A DNA stretch of 64,000 nt, from assembly GCA_027579435.1 (NCBI GenBank), contig JANBPK010000706.1, forward strand, positions 124,001 to 188,000, given 5' to 3'. This stretch comes from Candolleomyces eurysporus (lineage: Eukaryota; Basidiomycota; Agaricomycetes; Agaricales; Psathyrellaceae). Shown here piece by piece: positions 11,691-22,169 of this stretch. Numbering within the stretch: position 1 is the stretch's first letter; each line of letters opens with the position of its first letter. The notes beneath the pieces were generated by a model that saw only the letters and a program-made list of their open reading frames with translations, did not search any database and was not told the origin of the DNA. The position numbers and the translations under genes are program-made.

Positions 11691-12189
11691 TCATCCTTTT
11701 GCTCCCCAGAAACTTGCACTAAAGAGACCTGATGATGCACCCTTGACGTGCTTGTACGCTCTCTTGGTAGAAAGACAGCTCGGTGGCGCGAAGTTCGCCT
11801 CGACGATGCATTGAAATGATGTAATGGCGACATATCGGGCGTCTGTGTCACCAAATGTAAACGAACGGGGTCAATTCAGAAGTGTACATAAATGGTAACG
11901 GTAATCCTCATGGTTGGTACTCAGTACTATGCAGGCTGCCAGGTGACCCTGAGAGGCTATTCGATCGGTCTCCACACCCCATACCAGTTCTGACATTCTG
12001 ATTTGCGGAATGCAGTTTACGAGTCAGTCCGCTGGACATCGTTGCAGGCACGTTCTGCTAATCAATAGAAAGGGTGGATCGTGGTATGTCACCAGAGCAG
12101 CTTGCCCTGGCACATTGAATCGAAGGATCCACTCCGTCCGATCAAGTCGACGATCTGAGGGCACTATACCGTAATTTCAATGGACAATG

Positions 12190-13015
12190 CATCGAATCCC
12201 CCGTATATTGGTCACTACTAACACTCCTTGCTTTTCAGAGGTCACCGAGCTCTTCGATCCAACCCCCGATGCATCCTCCACTCGAGATCGGAGGACATCG
12301 CCCCAAGGCTCCGACTGCTTCCCTGAAACGAGGGAGACGACCATTCAGAAGATTGTTGCCTAAACTTACAGCGCCGTTCCATTCAACGCCCGCGCACCCC
12401 ATGTCTATTGGACACAGGATTACTATGTGGGCTGCGGCCGGGCGGCTATTTCATAGGCAGTGTCACCTTTAGCCAAAAGGGATGTCTGCTGACACACTCC
12501 TTCTTCTACCGGAACTTTGGGGATCGAAGCAAGATGACCGAATTTGCGGGGACCCTGCCCAGTCAAACGGTAGCCGTCATCTCTCCAATCACACCGTAAG
12601 CCTGAGCTGCAGTGAATGCAGAGGCACCTTTTGTTCACACAGGTTTCTCTTGCCACCCAGCTCGATCGTTTGGTGTACAACCTGTTGCAAGCCGTTTTCA
12701 GGCTACACAAGGAAGAGGTGAAGGGATTTCCTGATCATTTACTCGATTACTTCAAACGATACCCTCCGCTCACCTGCGCTTCTTAATCACTAGTCGAGTG
12801 GAGGAATAGATTCAAGAATGTTTAAATATGGATGGGTTCCAGCTGGACGAATAGATTCTGTGTAGAAATGGTTCACAAATATGCCCCTCCTGATCAGGTT
12901 GACCATCCCGAACGCTTAGATCACGAACGGAAGCGTTGCAGTCATGTCTGCAATCCAATTGTCGAGCGATGCAACCTTGTGAAGCAAGCTTGAAACTGAC
13001 TGCGGAACGTCTCAA
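12190..13015 (+). pseudogene. NACHT/STAND gene relic, head to head with copy C
   Basis: The plus strand has EVTELFDPTPDASSTRDRR, DCFPETRETTIQKIV and a decayed segment with GCLLTHSFFYRN (P-loop to sensor region, where other NACHT genes read GWLLASFFFRN). KEEVKGFPDHLLDYFKRYPP follows at about 12712-12770, then HPERLDHERKRCSHVCN near 12905-12950. Multiple stops and frame changes make it a relic. Confidence 0.65.
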
Positions 13016-13059
13016 GCCTATTAGTCGTAGTAGTGAACTAATTACAAGCGTATCTTTCG

Positions 13060-13160
13060 TGAAGTCGCCCTCACCTTTGCTAGTTTTTTTNCGCCTGCCT
13101 CCAGCGGTAGGAAAGGAAAAAGATCTGATTGTCTAGATCAACGCCGAAGTTTGCATGACT
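13060..13160 (-). pseudogene. Fragment of the secreted preproprotein family
   Basis: About 100 nt on the minus strand match the SLSYRWKPA-KKSGKKVKA coding segment of the family (compare 14880-14960), including the CCAGCGGTAGGAAAG core and the following ACGCCGAAG. Nothing on either side continues the gene. An N at 13091 follows seven T. It looks like debris from a further, deleted copy. Confidence 0.6.
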
Positions 13161-13399
13161 GTCTTTGATGAGAGAATTTGGCTTGGGATGAATAGAGCCT
13201 TCAGGAGGTCGTTTAGCACGCTAACTATCCGATCTTCAGATCAACTTGTTGAAGTTGTTGCCGTCGGTGTGGGAGATCAAAAGAGGGCTTCGGAGGACGT
13301 TGATAGTTGGGTGAGTTGAATGGTGGTTGAACTTGAGGACAATAAGGTCGGCGGATAATAATTATCTGGAACAGGGGGCCTGCTCACAGGTCCTTTACA

Positions 13400-13600
13400 T
13401 TCGCCAATTATTGTCAAAAAATACTCTTTGATATGGGCTTTCAAGTCTGGTTCGAAATCGAGAAACTGTTCGGGCTCCGTGTTCGCGGACGTATGCTTGG
13501 ATGAAAGGGTCCCGCTCCCTTGCGTCCTGGAAAAGGACATCAAGGAACGCAGTAATATCGTCGTCTGAGTAATTAGGGCCGCATTGAGCGTTTAGCACTC
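13400..13600 (-). pseudogene. NACHT gene fragment on the minus strand
   Basis: A minus-strand segment reads NYSDDDITAFLDVLFQDA and then DPFIQAYVREHGA, which matches the part of fungal NACHT proteins after the ...ITSR motif. It stands alone between the copy C relic and copy D and has the opposite orientation to the other array relics. Confidence 0.55.
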
Positions 13601-13781
13601 CTTTGTTTGGCTGATGCTTTGGATTCAAACTGATGGCCTGCCAAATCGACCGTCTGAGAACAACGAAAAGCCTCAAATGTATCAACAATGGCACTGCACT
13701 CACTACAAACATATCGTCCTTACAAAAAGTTCAAAGAGTCCGAGTCCGAGCTCGTCAAGTCCAAAAGTCACGAAGTCCATC

Positions 13782-15518
13782 CTAGTTGTCGTACCACCAC
13801 TGCATCGTCAAACAAGTCGGCTTGCCCAACTTCTGCACCTGCGTAACCTGATCCGAGCCCCTCCCACAAGGATAGATCACAGATGCCCTCCCATAGGGCC
13901 GCCCGTTAAATTTTAACCCAGACGCATACGCCGAATCGTGTAGGGCCGCGTCCAACCACGCAGACGCCACGGGCCTTTTGATAGCGATCGCCTTCGCCAT
14001 ATTGACTGCTACGTCGTCCGCAAATAAAGTCTTCGTCCTCCACCCCAGAACCGCATGCAGACCCCCACAGAAGACGCGCCACCACGGTTTGAATGCCTGG
14101 GCCGGGTCCGATGGGAAGTCGATAGGAGCAGGGATTACCTCGCCCGCGTCGATAATCCAGTACGCCAGACCGAGGTTATTGGGTCCGGGACCGTATCCAT
14201 CTGTAGGGAGCGTGGAGGGAATACGAACGGGATCGATGTTGGGACTCCCTTGCCATGTCGAGAACAAATGCTTCCACCCGTGCGCCTCGGTCAACGCAAG
14301 ATTGACGCTGTTGACATACCACCTGGCACCGCTACCATAGATCCACGAGGGGGCCCAATAGTACTGAGAATTGACAAAGTTGATGGAAGTGGATGAGGCG
14401 AGGCTGTTCCAGAACCCGTTGGCATTTGCGAGGAATTCAACTTCATGGATGTCTTTTTGGGTGACGTATCGGCCAACGGTGATGGTGGGCTTGCCGGAGC
14501 GCTCGTACAGAGAAGTGCGAGCCTCGAAGTAGTTGCGCTTCAGAGACCTAGCGACTTCGGTGTGCTGGTTTTCCTTGGGCTCCGCGGGCCCAGGTTGTCC
14601 TTCCGATGCCGCCGCGGCGCCTCCAGGAAGAACGTTCTCGACGGGTTCGTCACCGATAGGGAAGAACCGCAAGATCTCGCTGCTCTCAGTCGCGTTGTCG
14701 TGGTTATCCTCCGGGAAGCTTTCACCGAGCACTCGGTAGACGGGTTGGATATATTGGACGCCAGAGTCGTAGTAGCAAGTATCGACGTGCTTAACCTTGA
14801 CGCGACCCTTGCCCTCCAACGCTTTCTTGATGGCTTGCGCGACCTTCTCAGCGTGATTCGCCTTGATCTTCTTGCCAGATTTTTTCGCCGGCTTCCAGCG
14901 GTAGGAAAGAGAGAAGATCTTGTTGCCTGCACCAACGCCGAAGCTAGCTCGACTGCCTGGACCGCACACAGGGAACTTCTTGCCACCGCACTCGATCGAG
15001 CGCTGGAAGAAACCAGTAGTGAGGAAAATCGAATCCGGCTCCTCGTCGTTCCATCGCCCGGAGAGGCCGTCATCTTTCGTCATATCGTTCGCGGTGCTAC
15101 CACCGAGGTTTTGTCCTTGGGTGAGCTGAGTGTGGGTATCGTCGGCTGGAGGCCCGACACCCTTGAGAGCATCGCTGAGGCTGATAAGATCCTTAGTGAC
15201 TGGGGTGAGACTCGGGTAGTCGGCGTAAACTTGGGTCTCTCCAGTCGTCTCCTGGTACGAGACGGCGGGTTCGTCACCGTTGTAGTGCACGTAGCTCCTG
15301 TACTCGGAATCGTCTTGGCGTTTGGTGAGCTTGACACCATGGGCGACGTTGCCGACAATCTCTTCAAGCCATTCGTGGGGAAGGAAAGACGGATCTCCGA
15401 GAGAGTAGACCTCGAGCGGCTCGTCGAGGGCTGGGATGATTGCAGGGTCTAACTCGACCCAAGCAACCGCGAGACTGGAGAGGAGAAGAACGTGAAGGAA
15501 TCGAGTTGTGAACATCAT
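13782..15518 (-). CDS. Secreted preproprotein family, copy D
   Basis: Complete 578-residue member starting with two Met codons. Signal peptide 1-20, Lys-Arg at 66-67 (KLTKRQDD). The N-terminal quarter differs from all other copies (SYVHYNGDEPAVSYQETTGE), and Arg-Arg near 150 has become Gly-Arg (LSGRWNDEE). The central block is like A, B and E (KKSGKKIKANHAEK), while the C-terminal domain is like C and F: EAHG present, Cys position changed to Gly (WIIDAGEV), and Cys in RVFCGGLH. This mixture suggests recombination between paralogs. Function unknown. Confidence 0.88.
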   Translation of the reverse strand: MMFTTRFLHVLLLSSLAVAWVELDPAIIPALDEPLEVYSLGDPSFLPHEWLEEIVGNVAHGVKLTKRQDDSEYRSYVHYNGDEPAVSYQETTGETQVYADYPSLTPVTKDLISLSDALKGVGPPADDTHTQLTQGQNLGGSTANDMTKDDGLSGRWNDEEPDSIFLTTGFFQRSIECGGKKFPVCGPGSRASFGVGAGNKIFSLSYRWKPAKKSGKKIKANHAEKVAQAIKKALEGKGRVKVKHVDTCYYDSGVQYIQPVYRVLGESFPEDNHDNATESSEILRFFPIGDEPVENVLPGGAAAASEGQPGPAEPKENQHTEVARSLKRNYFEARTSLYERSGKPTITVGRYVTQKDIHEVEFLANANGFWNSLASSTSINFVNSQYYWAPSWIYGSGARWYVNSVNLALTEAHGWKHLFSTWQGSPNIDPVRIPSTLPTDGYGPGPNNLGLAYWIIDAGEVIPAPIDFPSDPAQAFKPWWRVFCGGLHAVLGWRTKTLFADDVAVNMAKAIAIKRPVASAWLDAALHDSAYASGLKFNGRPYGRASVIYPCGRGSDQVTQVQKLGKPTCLTMQWWYDN

Positions 15519-15775
15519 GAAGTCGAACGCGAACGGAACCCTCCGCTAGTGGATCCATCAGTATATCGTGAGGCTTGGGGAAGAATTGGAAAGGCTTACA
15601 CAAGGGATTTGACTGTCGGGAGGATGGGGGAGGTAAGTGATTATCTCTCAGCTTTAATGCAAACTATGCACAGACTGGTAGACGATCTGGATCGTCGACG
15701 GGTCCCAGTCACATTCTCCAAGTTCCACAGCTTCCTTTCTTTCGGTGCCACCGTTGGGGACTTACATTAGTTACC
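15519..15775 (-). promoter_or_regulatory. Promoter and 54-nt 5'UTR intron of copy D
   Basis: Probable 5'UTR intron at 15546-15599. The TATA-like element is weaker (CATTAAAGC). The upstream block is present with two changes (GGTGGCACCGAAAGAAAGG, 15733-15752). Confidence 0.55.
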
Positions 15776-16208
15776 TTACCCTTTTGCTCCCCAGAAACCT
15801 GCGCCAGAAAGACTTGATGGTGTACCCTTGACGTAATTGTATGCTCCCTTGGTAGAAAGGACAGCTTGGTGGCGACATATGGGGCGTCTGTGTAACCAAA
15901 AGTAAAGGAACAGTCGATTCGAAAGTGTACATAGACGGTAACGATAACCCTCATGGTTGGTACTGCCAGACGATCCTGAGAAGCTATTCGATCAGTTTCC
16001 ACACCCAAGACCAGTTCTGACATTCTGATTTACGGAATGCAGTTTACGAGCCAGTCCGCTGGACATCGTTGCAGGCACGTTCTGCTAATCAATAGAAAGG
16101 GTGGGCTGTGGCATGTCACCAGAGCTTGTCCTGGCACATTAAATCGAAGTATTCATTCTGTCGGATTAAGTCTATGATCTGAAGACTGTATCGTATTTTC
16201 AATAGACA

Positions 16209-17010
16209 ATGCATCGAATACCCTTTAGATTGGTCGCTGCTAACATTCCTTGCTTTTCAGAGGTCATCGAGCTCTTCGATGTAAACCCTGATGCTTCCAC
16301 CACTCGAGATCGGAGGACATCGCCCCCAGACTCCAACTACTGCCCTGAAACGAGGGAGACACCCTTCCAGAAGGTCACTACCCGTACTAACAGCGCCGTT
16401 CTATTCAACGCTGGCGCACCCATGTCTATTAGACACAGGATTGCTATATGGGCGGCTATTTCGCAGGCAGTGTCATCTGTAGCCAAAAAGAACGTCTGCT
16501 GACACCCTCCTTCTAACGCAACTTTAGGGATCGAATCAAAATGACCAGTTTGCGGCGACCCTGGCCAGTCAAACGGTAGCCGTCATCCCTCCAATTAAAC
16601 CGTAAGTAGAAGCTGCAGTGAATGCGAAGGTGGCTTTGTTCACACAGGGTTTCTCTTGCCACCCAGCTCGATCGTTTGATGTACAAGCCGTTGTAAGCCG
16701 TTTTCGGGCTACACAAGGACGACTTCCCCGATCATTTACTCAATTACTTCACACGATACCCTCCGCCCACCTGCGCTTCTTCATCCCTGGTCGAGTGGAA
16801 CAACAGATTTAGAAATGTTTGAAGATGGATGGGTTTCAGCTGAAAAAATAGATTCTGTGTAGGAATGGTCAATGCATATGCCTCTCTTGATCAGATTGAC
16901 CGTGCCGAACGCTTAGATCACGAACGGAAGTGTTGCTGTCATATCTGCAATCCGATTGTCGAGCCATGCAACCTTGTGAGGCAAGTTAATTCGGCTGAGA
17001 CTGACTGTGG
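16209..17010 (+). pseudogene. NACHT/STAND gene relic, head to head with copy D
   Basis: Best preserved of the array relics at its 5' end. A single frame carries EVIELFDVNPDAS, SPPDSNYCPETRETP, NSAVLFNAGAP and, after a loss around the P-loop, AAISQAVSSVAKKNV before a stop (16500). Later pieces (ERLDHERKCCCHICNP, about 16900-16960) follow out of frame. The P-loop GCGK is deleted. Confidence 0.65.
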
Positions 17011-17141
17011 AACATCTCAATTCTATTACTAGTCATAGTACTACACTCATCATTAAAAGCGTGTCTTTCGTAAAGCAAGTCCAAAAGAGCTCAAGTTCGT
17101 AAAAGTCCAAAGCCAAAGGTCCGAGAATGAGGAAGTCCGTT

Positions 17142-18908
17142 CTAATCGTTGTTGTAGTACCTCATTTCCAAGCAAGTCGGCCTGCCCAGATTCTCCACCT
17201 GCCAAACCTTATCCGAGCCCCTCCCACAAGGGTAAATTACAGTTGGCCTCCCATTGGGTTGCTCAACGCCCGTAACATGCCCAATATACGTCGGCCGATT
17301 CGCATACACGGGGTCGTTATGCGCCTCATCCAGCCATGCAGACGCCACAGGCCTTCCTTGCGCCATCGCTGTCGCAGTATTAACGGCTACGTTATCCGAG
17401 AAGAAAGGGCTCGTCCTCCACCCCAATACCGCATGAAGACCGCCTCGGAAGACAGGCCACCAGGGGTCGAACGCCCGGCGAATGGGTGCAGGGTCCGAAG
17501 GGAAGTCGATACGCGTGGGGATGACCTCGCACGCGTTGATAAGCCAGTAAGCGAGACGACCGAGGTCGCTTGGCCCGGGACCGTACCCATCTGAAGGGAG
17601 CGTAGAGGGGATGTCGACGGTCTCGAAGCTGCCGCTGTTCTTCCATGTCGAGAACAAGTGGTTCGTCCCGTGTGATTCGGTCAACGCAACATTGACGCTG
17701 TTGACGAACGACAGAGCAGAGCTACCATAGAGCCATGGGTACGCCCAGTAGTATTGAGAGTTGACAAAGTTGACAAGGGATGTGGAGGCGGCGAGGTTGC
17801 CCCAGAAGCCGTTGGCGTTTTCGAGGAAGGCGGCTTGGTCGGAATCGTTGCGCGTAACGTATCGGCCAACGGTAACGGTGGGCTTGATGACGCGCTCGTA
17901 GAGGGACGCGCGAGCCTCGAAGTAATTGGGCTTCACAGACCTAACGGCTTGGGTGTGCTTGTTGTCCTTGGGCTCGACGGGAGGTTCCTCTTCCGATGAT
18001 GGCCCTTCAGGAAAAACGTTCTCGACGAGTTCTTCACCGATAGGGAAGAAGCGCAGTATCTGGTTCCTTCCAGTCGCGTTGTTGCCATCATCTTCTGGGA
18101 TGCTTTCGGCGAGCACTCGGTAGGCGGGTTGAACAAATTGAACACCAGAGTCGTAGTAGCAAGTATCGACGCGCTTAACCTTGACGCGACGCTTCCCCTC
18201 CATCGCTTTCTTGATGGCTTGCGCAACCTTCTCAGCGGGCTTTGCCTTCACCTTCTTGCCAGATTTCTTCGCCGGCTTCCAGCGGTAGGAAAGGGAGAAG
18301 ATCTTGTTGTCTGGACCAACGCCGAAGTTGGCCTGGCTGCCTGGGCCGCAGAAAAGGAACTTCTGGCCATTGGCCGCCTCGATTCGGCGCTGGAGGATAC
18401 CGTGCGTGAGGAAAGTCGACTCCGGCTCTTCGTCGTTCCATCGCCGAGAGTAGTTACCATGATCCGGAGTATCTTTCAGGGTGGAACCAACGAGGCTAGC
18501 ACCTTTGATGAGCTCGAGATGGGTGTCGTCAGCTGGGAACCCTTCTTTACCATGCTCGAAGATCTTGAGAGCATGCTTGATGTCGATAGGGTTTTTAGCA
18601 GCTGGGATATTCGCGTAGTCTGGGTAGACACGCGTTTCTCCAGTGTTCTTGTCAACGAAGCCGACGAGCTCTTCACCGTTGTACGCGTAGACCTTGGAAG
18701 AGTCGTCATCGCGTTTGGTGAACTTGACACCGTGGGCGACGTTGCCGACAATTCCTTCAAGCCATTCGTGAGGGAGGAAAGATGGATCTCCGAGGGAGTA
18801 GACTTCGAGCAGCTCGGGGACGGGTGGAATGAGCGAAGGGTCCAATTCGACCCAAGCAACCGCAAGACTGGAAAGGAGGAGAACGTGAAGGAACCGTGTC
18901 GTGAACAT
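17142..18908 (-). CDS. Secreted preproprotein family, copy E
   Basis: Complete 588-residue member, the longest. Signal peptide 1-19, Lys-Arg at 65-66, Arg-Arg near 150 (YSRRWNDEEPES). The C-terminal domain has a hydrophobic strand ending in SHG (His about 413) and YWLINACEV with Cys about 460, a 47-residue spacing. The next motif reads VFRGGLH as in copy B. Together with B it is a candidate active form if the His/Cys pair is catalytic. It carries a 10-residue insertion near the C-terminus (HVTGVEQPNGR). Function unknown. Confidence 0.88.
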   Translation of the reverse strand: MFTTRFLHVLLLSSLAVAWVELDPSLIPPVPELLEVYSLGDPSFLPHEWLEGIVGNVAHGVKFTKRDDDSSKVYAYNGEELVGFVDKNTGETRVYPDYANIPAAKNPIDIKHALKIFEHGKEGFPADDTHLELIKGASLVGSTLKDTPDHGNYSRRWNDEEPESTFLTHGILQRRIEAANGQKFLFCGPGSQANFGVGPDNKIFSLSYRWKPAKKSGKKVKAKPAEKVAQAIKKAMEGKRRVKVKRVDTCYYDSGVQFVQPAYRVLAESIPEDDGNNATGRNQILRFFPIGEELVENVFPEGPSSEEEPPVEPKDNKHTQAVRSVKPNYFEARASLYERVIKPTVTVGRYVTRNDSDQAAFLENANGFWGNLAASTSLVNFVNSQYYWAYPWLYGSSALSFVNSVNVALTESHGTNHLFSTWKNSGSFETVDIPSTLPSDGYGPGPSDLGRLAYWLINACEVIPTRIDFPSDPAPIRRAFDPWWPVFRGGLHAVLGWRTSPFFSDNVAVNTATAMAQGRPVASAWLDEAHNDPVYANRPTYIGHVTGVEQPNGRPTVIYPCGRGSDKVWQVENLGRPTCLEMRYYNND

Positions 18909-19120
18909 CGTGACGTGGAACGCGAACTGANCCTTCCGCTAGTGGAGTCATCAGTATATAGTGAGGTTCGGGGGAGANTTAGAAAGGCTTACACAAGGGA
19001 TTTGACTGCCGGGAGGATGGGGGAGGTAAGTGATTCTCCTCAGCTTTTATGCAAAACATGTAGACTGTCGATCAATCTAGATCCACAGTTACCTTTCTTT
19101 CGGCGCCGTCGTTGAACAAT
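18909..19120 (-). promoter_or_regulatory. Promoter and 54-nt 5'UTR intron of copy E
   Basis: Probable 5'UTR intron at 18939-18992, CATAAAAGC TATA-like element near 19038-19046, and the GACGGCGCCGAAAGAAAGG block at 19093-19112. Two Ns (18931, 18977) lie in this stretch. Confidence 0.55.
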
Positions 19121-20320
19121 GCTTTTCCCCAGAAGCCTGCAGTGGGGGACCGAATGATGCNTCGGGATGGNATTTGTATTCTCCATTGACAGGAGGACAG
19201 NTTGATGCGCCTCGAGAATGTATTGAAATGACACGATCGCGACATATCAGGCGCCTGCGTCACCAATAAATGAAAGGTTCAATAGACGGTAACGACGGTC
19301 TTCACCTTTTTTGTACCTTTTGTATTACGCTGTCGGGCAACCTGAGAGGCTNTTTGATNGTCTCCATACCCCAGACCTATTTCTGACATCCTGGGGCCTG
19401 GTTTTGGGTTCCCCGCCCACCGTGCAACGTTGTATGCACACTCTGCGGATCAAATGTCTTGGTATGTCACGAGAGCGGCATGATCAGAATNTGCCCTGCA
19501 TAGATGATNGAGCGCAAGTCTCCACTCCGTCGGGTTGAGNTCTAGGATCCGACAGGAGCTGTTGTACCATAATTCCAATGGACAATGCTTCGAACTCCTA
19601 GCCTCCACAGCCAGTCGTTCCGCCAGGAGTCCCAGGACTCGCCCCAGAGAAGGCAGATGCTTCGAGAGTGACTGGGTGGGAGGGTCCGTTTNGTACTCAG
19701 GTAAAGTCATTGCCCCCNTGATATATCTAACATAATTTTCAGGAACTTGACATCTAAATGTCGACGTTGTCCAGGAAAGGCGTCAGCAGGTACCTCCAAG
19801 TCTTTCAAATCGTTAAAGAATCGACTGACAGTGCTTTNCTAAGACGACTATCGCACACNCCNAGCCCTANCCCTGCANTGGACGACGAGGAGCNACAGAG
19901 AACAGTGGCGGGCCATGATGCATGATGTACAAACAAAGGGAAGGTGTACAAATAAAGGCCCCAATTTGGCGCCATGTTGGAATTGATCTCATCAAAGGAG
20001 GGGCGGGGCGCGTCGTGCTGGAGCCAGCTATCTTCTCGTCTTCCATCTCTGTCTNTCTCTTTCTCCTTATCTCTCNCTGACTCCTGGTCGTTCTGCTGTG
20101 CTTTGAGCGCCTTCTACGATAAATATCTACATATCCAGGTGAGTAGACCCAGTGACTCGTAGTTTGGTGGTCAGGTCAATCTGACATATGAACTGTCATA
20201 GATTTGAATGAATAACGCGCCAATAATCTATCGTCAACGACTCTCCAACGACCGATTCAAACTCAAAACTAGCTCCAAAACACATTAACCACCCTACATC
20301 GCATTTTCCAACACATAATC
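19121..20320. other. Decayed end of the array and intergenic stretch
   Basis: 19121-19740 is a strongly decayed version of the region upstream of the other copies (recognisable pieces near 19500-19600), with many Ns; no NACHT motif is readable. From about 19750 to 20320 I see no gene. A pyrimidine-rich CTCTTTCTCC stretch near 20040-20080 and an intron-like GTGAGT at 20140 may belong to the leader of the NADAR gene downstream. Confidence 0.4.
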
Positions 20321-22169
20321 ATGGGCCAAAAATCCTCCAAACAAAAGTACCCATGGGGTCCCCCTCCACCTGGTTTCGGCTACCCACCGAACCCATATGC
20401 ACCCGCAGGCTTCATCCCTCCNGGATACCAACCACCTCCAGGAGGTGGATCATACCCACCTTTCACGCAGGGATTTATCCCTCCCAGTGCCTATGGACAA
20501 GCCGGAGTCAACATGCCCCAACCCCAGCTATCCTGGATGCCGCAGGATAAAGACACGAAACGAGACCGGAAGGGCAAACGGAGAGCCCAGTCAGAACAGT
20601 TTTCTGGAGGCTTCCTGGCTGGAGGTGGTCCAGCCTTTCCCCAACGTGAGTACTTCTCATCCCGAAGTTCCAGCGAAGTGGAAACTTAAGGTTTCGGCTT
20701 TTGCTAGCAAATGTCGCTGCATCCAACAGTGGTCCCGTAATTCCACCCGAACCTCGGCGATCCACCAGGCGCAAGTCCCATGGCCGGGCACCTGCNCCCC
20801 CACCGCTTACAACGCCTCAAGGCTTCGGCATGCCTCTCGCCAATTTCCCTACAAACGAACGCGCTGGTACACCGTTCATCCCAGCAATGGTAGATGATGA
20901 CGACGACGACGACGAAGATTCCTCNGGTAGCGATGATGATGAAGACGATACTGAACGTCGCCGACCTTCATCTGCATCACCGACAACACGTCACCGAAGT
21001 GCACGAAGAGCAAGAGCACCTCGCCGCTCACGTTCCACAGGCCACTANCCGGACATTACAGGTCGGATTGATGACGTTCTTCGCCCGCTTCCTCCCGCTA
21101 AACGGAGTGCGTTCGGTCCAACAGGCCACAGACCACCGGGACAGCCGAAGAACAAGCTACCGGAACCTCCGCGCGACTTGTACGAGATGTCACCGTACAA
21201 GAGTCTGTTGACGTTGCCACAGACGACTGCGTTGTTGACCGCTACTTATCAGCAGCAGCAACAACAAGGAACCGCTCCGAATGGGCCGACGACCCTTGTG
21301 ATCCCGCCTGGAGGTCAAGGCNCTACGGTGATCCCTGGTGGCGTTCAGCAACCGTTGCTCCAGCCCCAAGCACCCGGTCTCAAGAAGAGTAACTCGAAAA
21401 AGAAAGGCGTTGGAGGATTGTTTAGGGCTTTATCAGGAAGAAGGCCAAAGGGAGAGAGGCCGAACGGAGCACCCGTCATTCCACCTCAACCACAAGCGGC
21501 CGAAGTCCGATTCGTGCCAGTGTTTGTGGACAATTCGAAGAAGCCCGGGGGTTCCTCGCAGCATGCGGCCGGGAGTAGAAACAGCGCTGATGACTCGCAC
21601 GACCACCATCCACCGTCTCGTCGGCATTCCGAAGACCAAGCTCACCATCGGCGNCCACCACCAGAATCTGCTCTTGTTCCACAANCCCNCCTCCTCCTCC
21701 TACGACCCGTGAACCATTGCTCTTTGATCAGCAAAGTCAAGCGTTTTATGGGTTCATGAACCACTCGCCTCATCGAATCGTATACGACGACAGGATATAC
21801 CCAACCGCCACCCACCTGCACGAGGCCCTCAAGTTCCTGCCTGCCTTCCCCGAAATCGCCGAACGGATCCGGCTAACTCCCAAAGCAACTGACGTCTACG
21901 ACGTGTCGGGCGCCCTTGCTACAGCGCAGAGGAGTGACTGGGCCAACGTGTTTTTGGTGGAGATGGAGGAGGTGCTGGCGCACAAATTTAGGCAGCATGC
22001 GGATTTGAGAGAAAAGTTGGTGATGGAGACTGGGGAGAGGCCGCTGGTGTATTCAGATCCGCTTGATTCGTTCTGGGGTGTTGGGCCGCAGAATGATGGG
22101 CAGAATCAGCTCGGGAAGGTGTTGATGAGGGTGAGGGACAGGTTGAGGAGGGAGGGAGGTTTGGGTTGA
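20321..22169 (+). CDS. NADAR-domain protein with Pro-rich and acidic N-terminal region
   Basis: Two exons: 20321-20645 and 20708-22169 (intron GTGAGT...GCTAG). The predicted protein is about 594 residues. The N-terminus starts MGQKSSKQKYPWGPPPPGF; Gly2 and following Ser could allow N-myristoylation. A Pro/Gly/Tyr-rich region, an Asp/Glu run (about 20893-20950), an Arg/Ser-rich stretch and a short Gln run follow. Residues ~445-594 are a NADAR domain (FYGFMNHSP near its start, YPTATHLHEALKF, and FWGVGPQN...LGKVLMRVRDRLR at the end). NADAR domains are N-glycosidase folds (YbiA-like) linked to damaged riboflavin intermediates and ADP-ribose chemistry. The frame changes just before the domain at two Ns (21685, 21689); dropping both restores it. 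Confidence 0.85.

Larger units (their letters stand above)
9115..12660. repeat. Arm 1 of a large inverted duplication (contains copy C)
   Basis: This stretch matches 29100-32950 in inverted orientation. Matches include 9125-9215 against 32855-32945 (GTAGAGCATGTTCGAA and following), 9337-9500 against 32260-32415 (GCGCTCATCCACGCCTCTTG and following), all of copy C against copy F, and the upstream relic region. Identity is clearly high by eye but not perfect. About 90 nt at one end (9240-9335) are replaced by unrelated sequence in the other arm. Confidence 0.75.

Noticed and set aside
20893..20950. GAC/GAT repeats as a microsatellite
   Set aside because: They encode the acidic run of the NADAR protein in frame; no separate repeat feature is needed.
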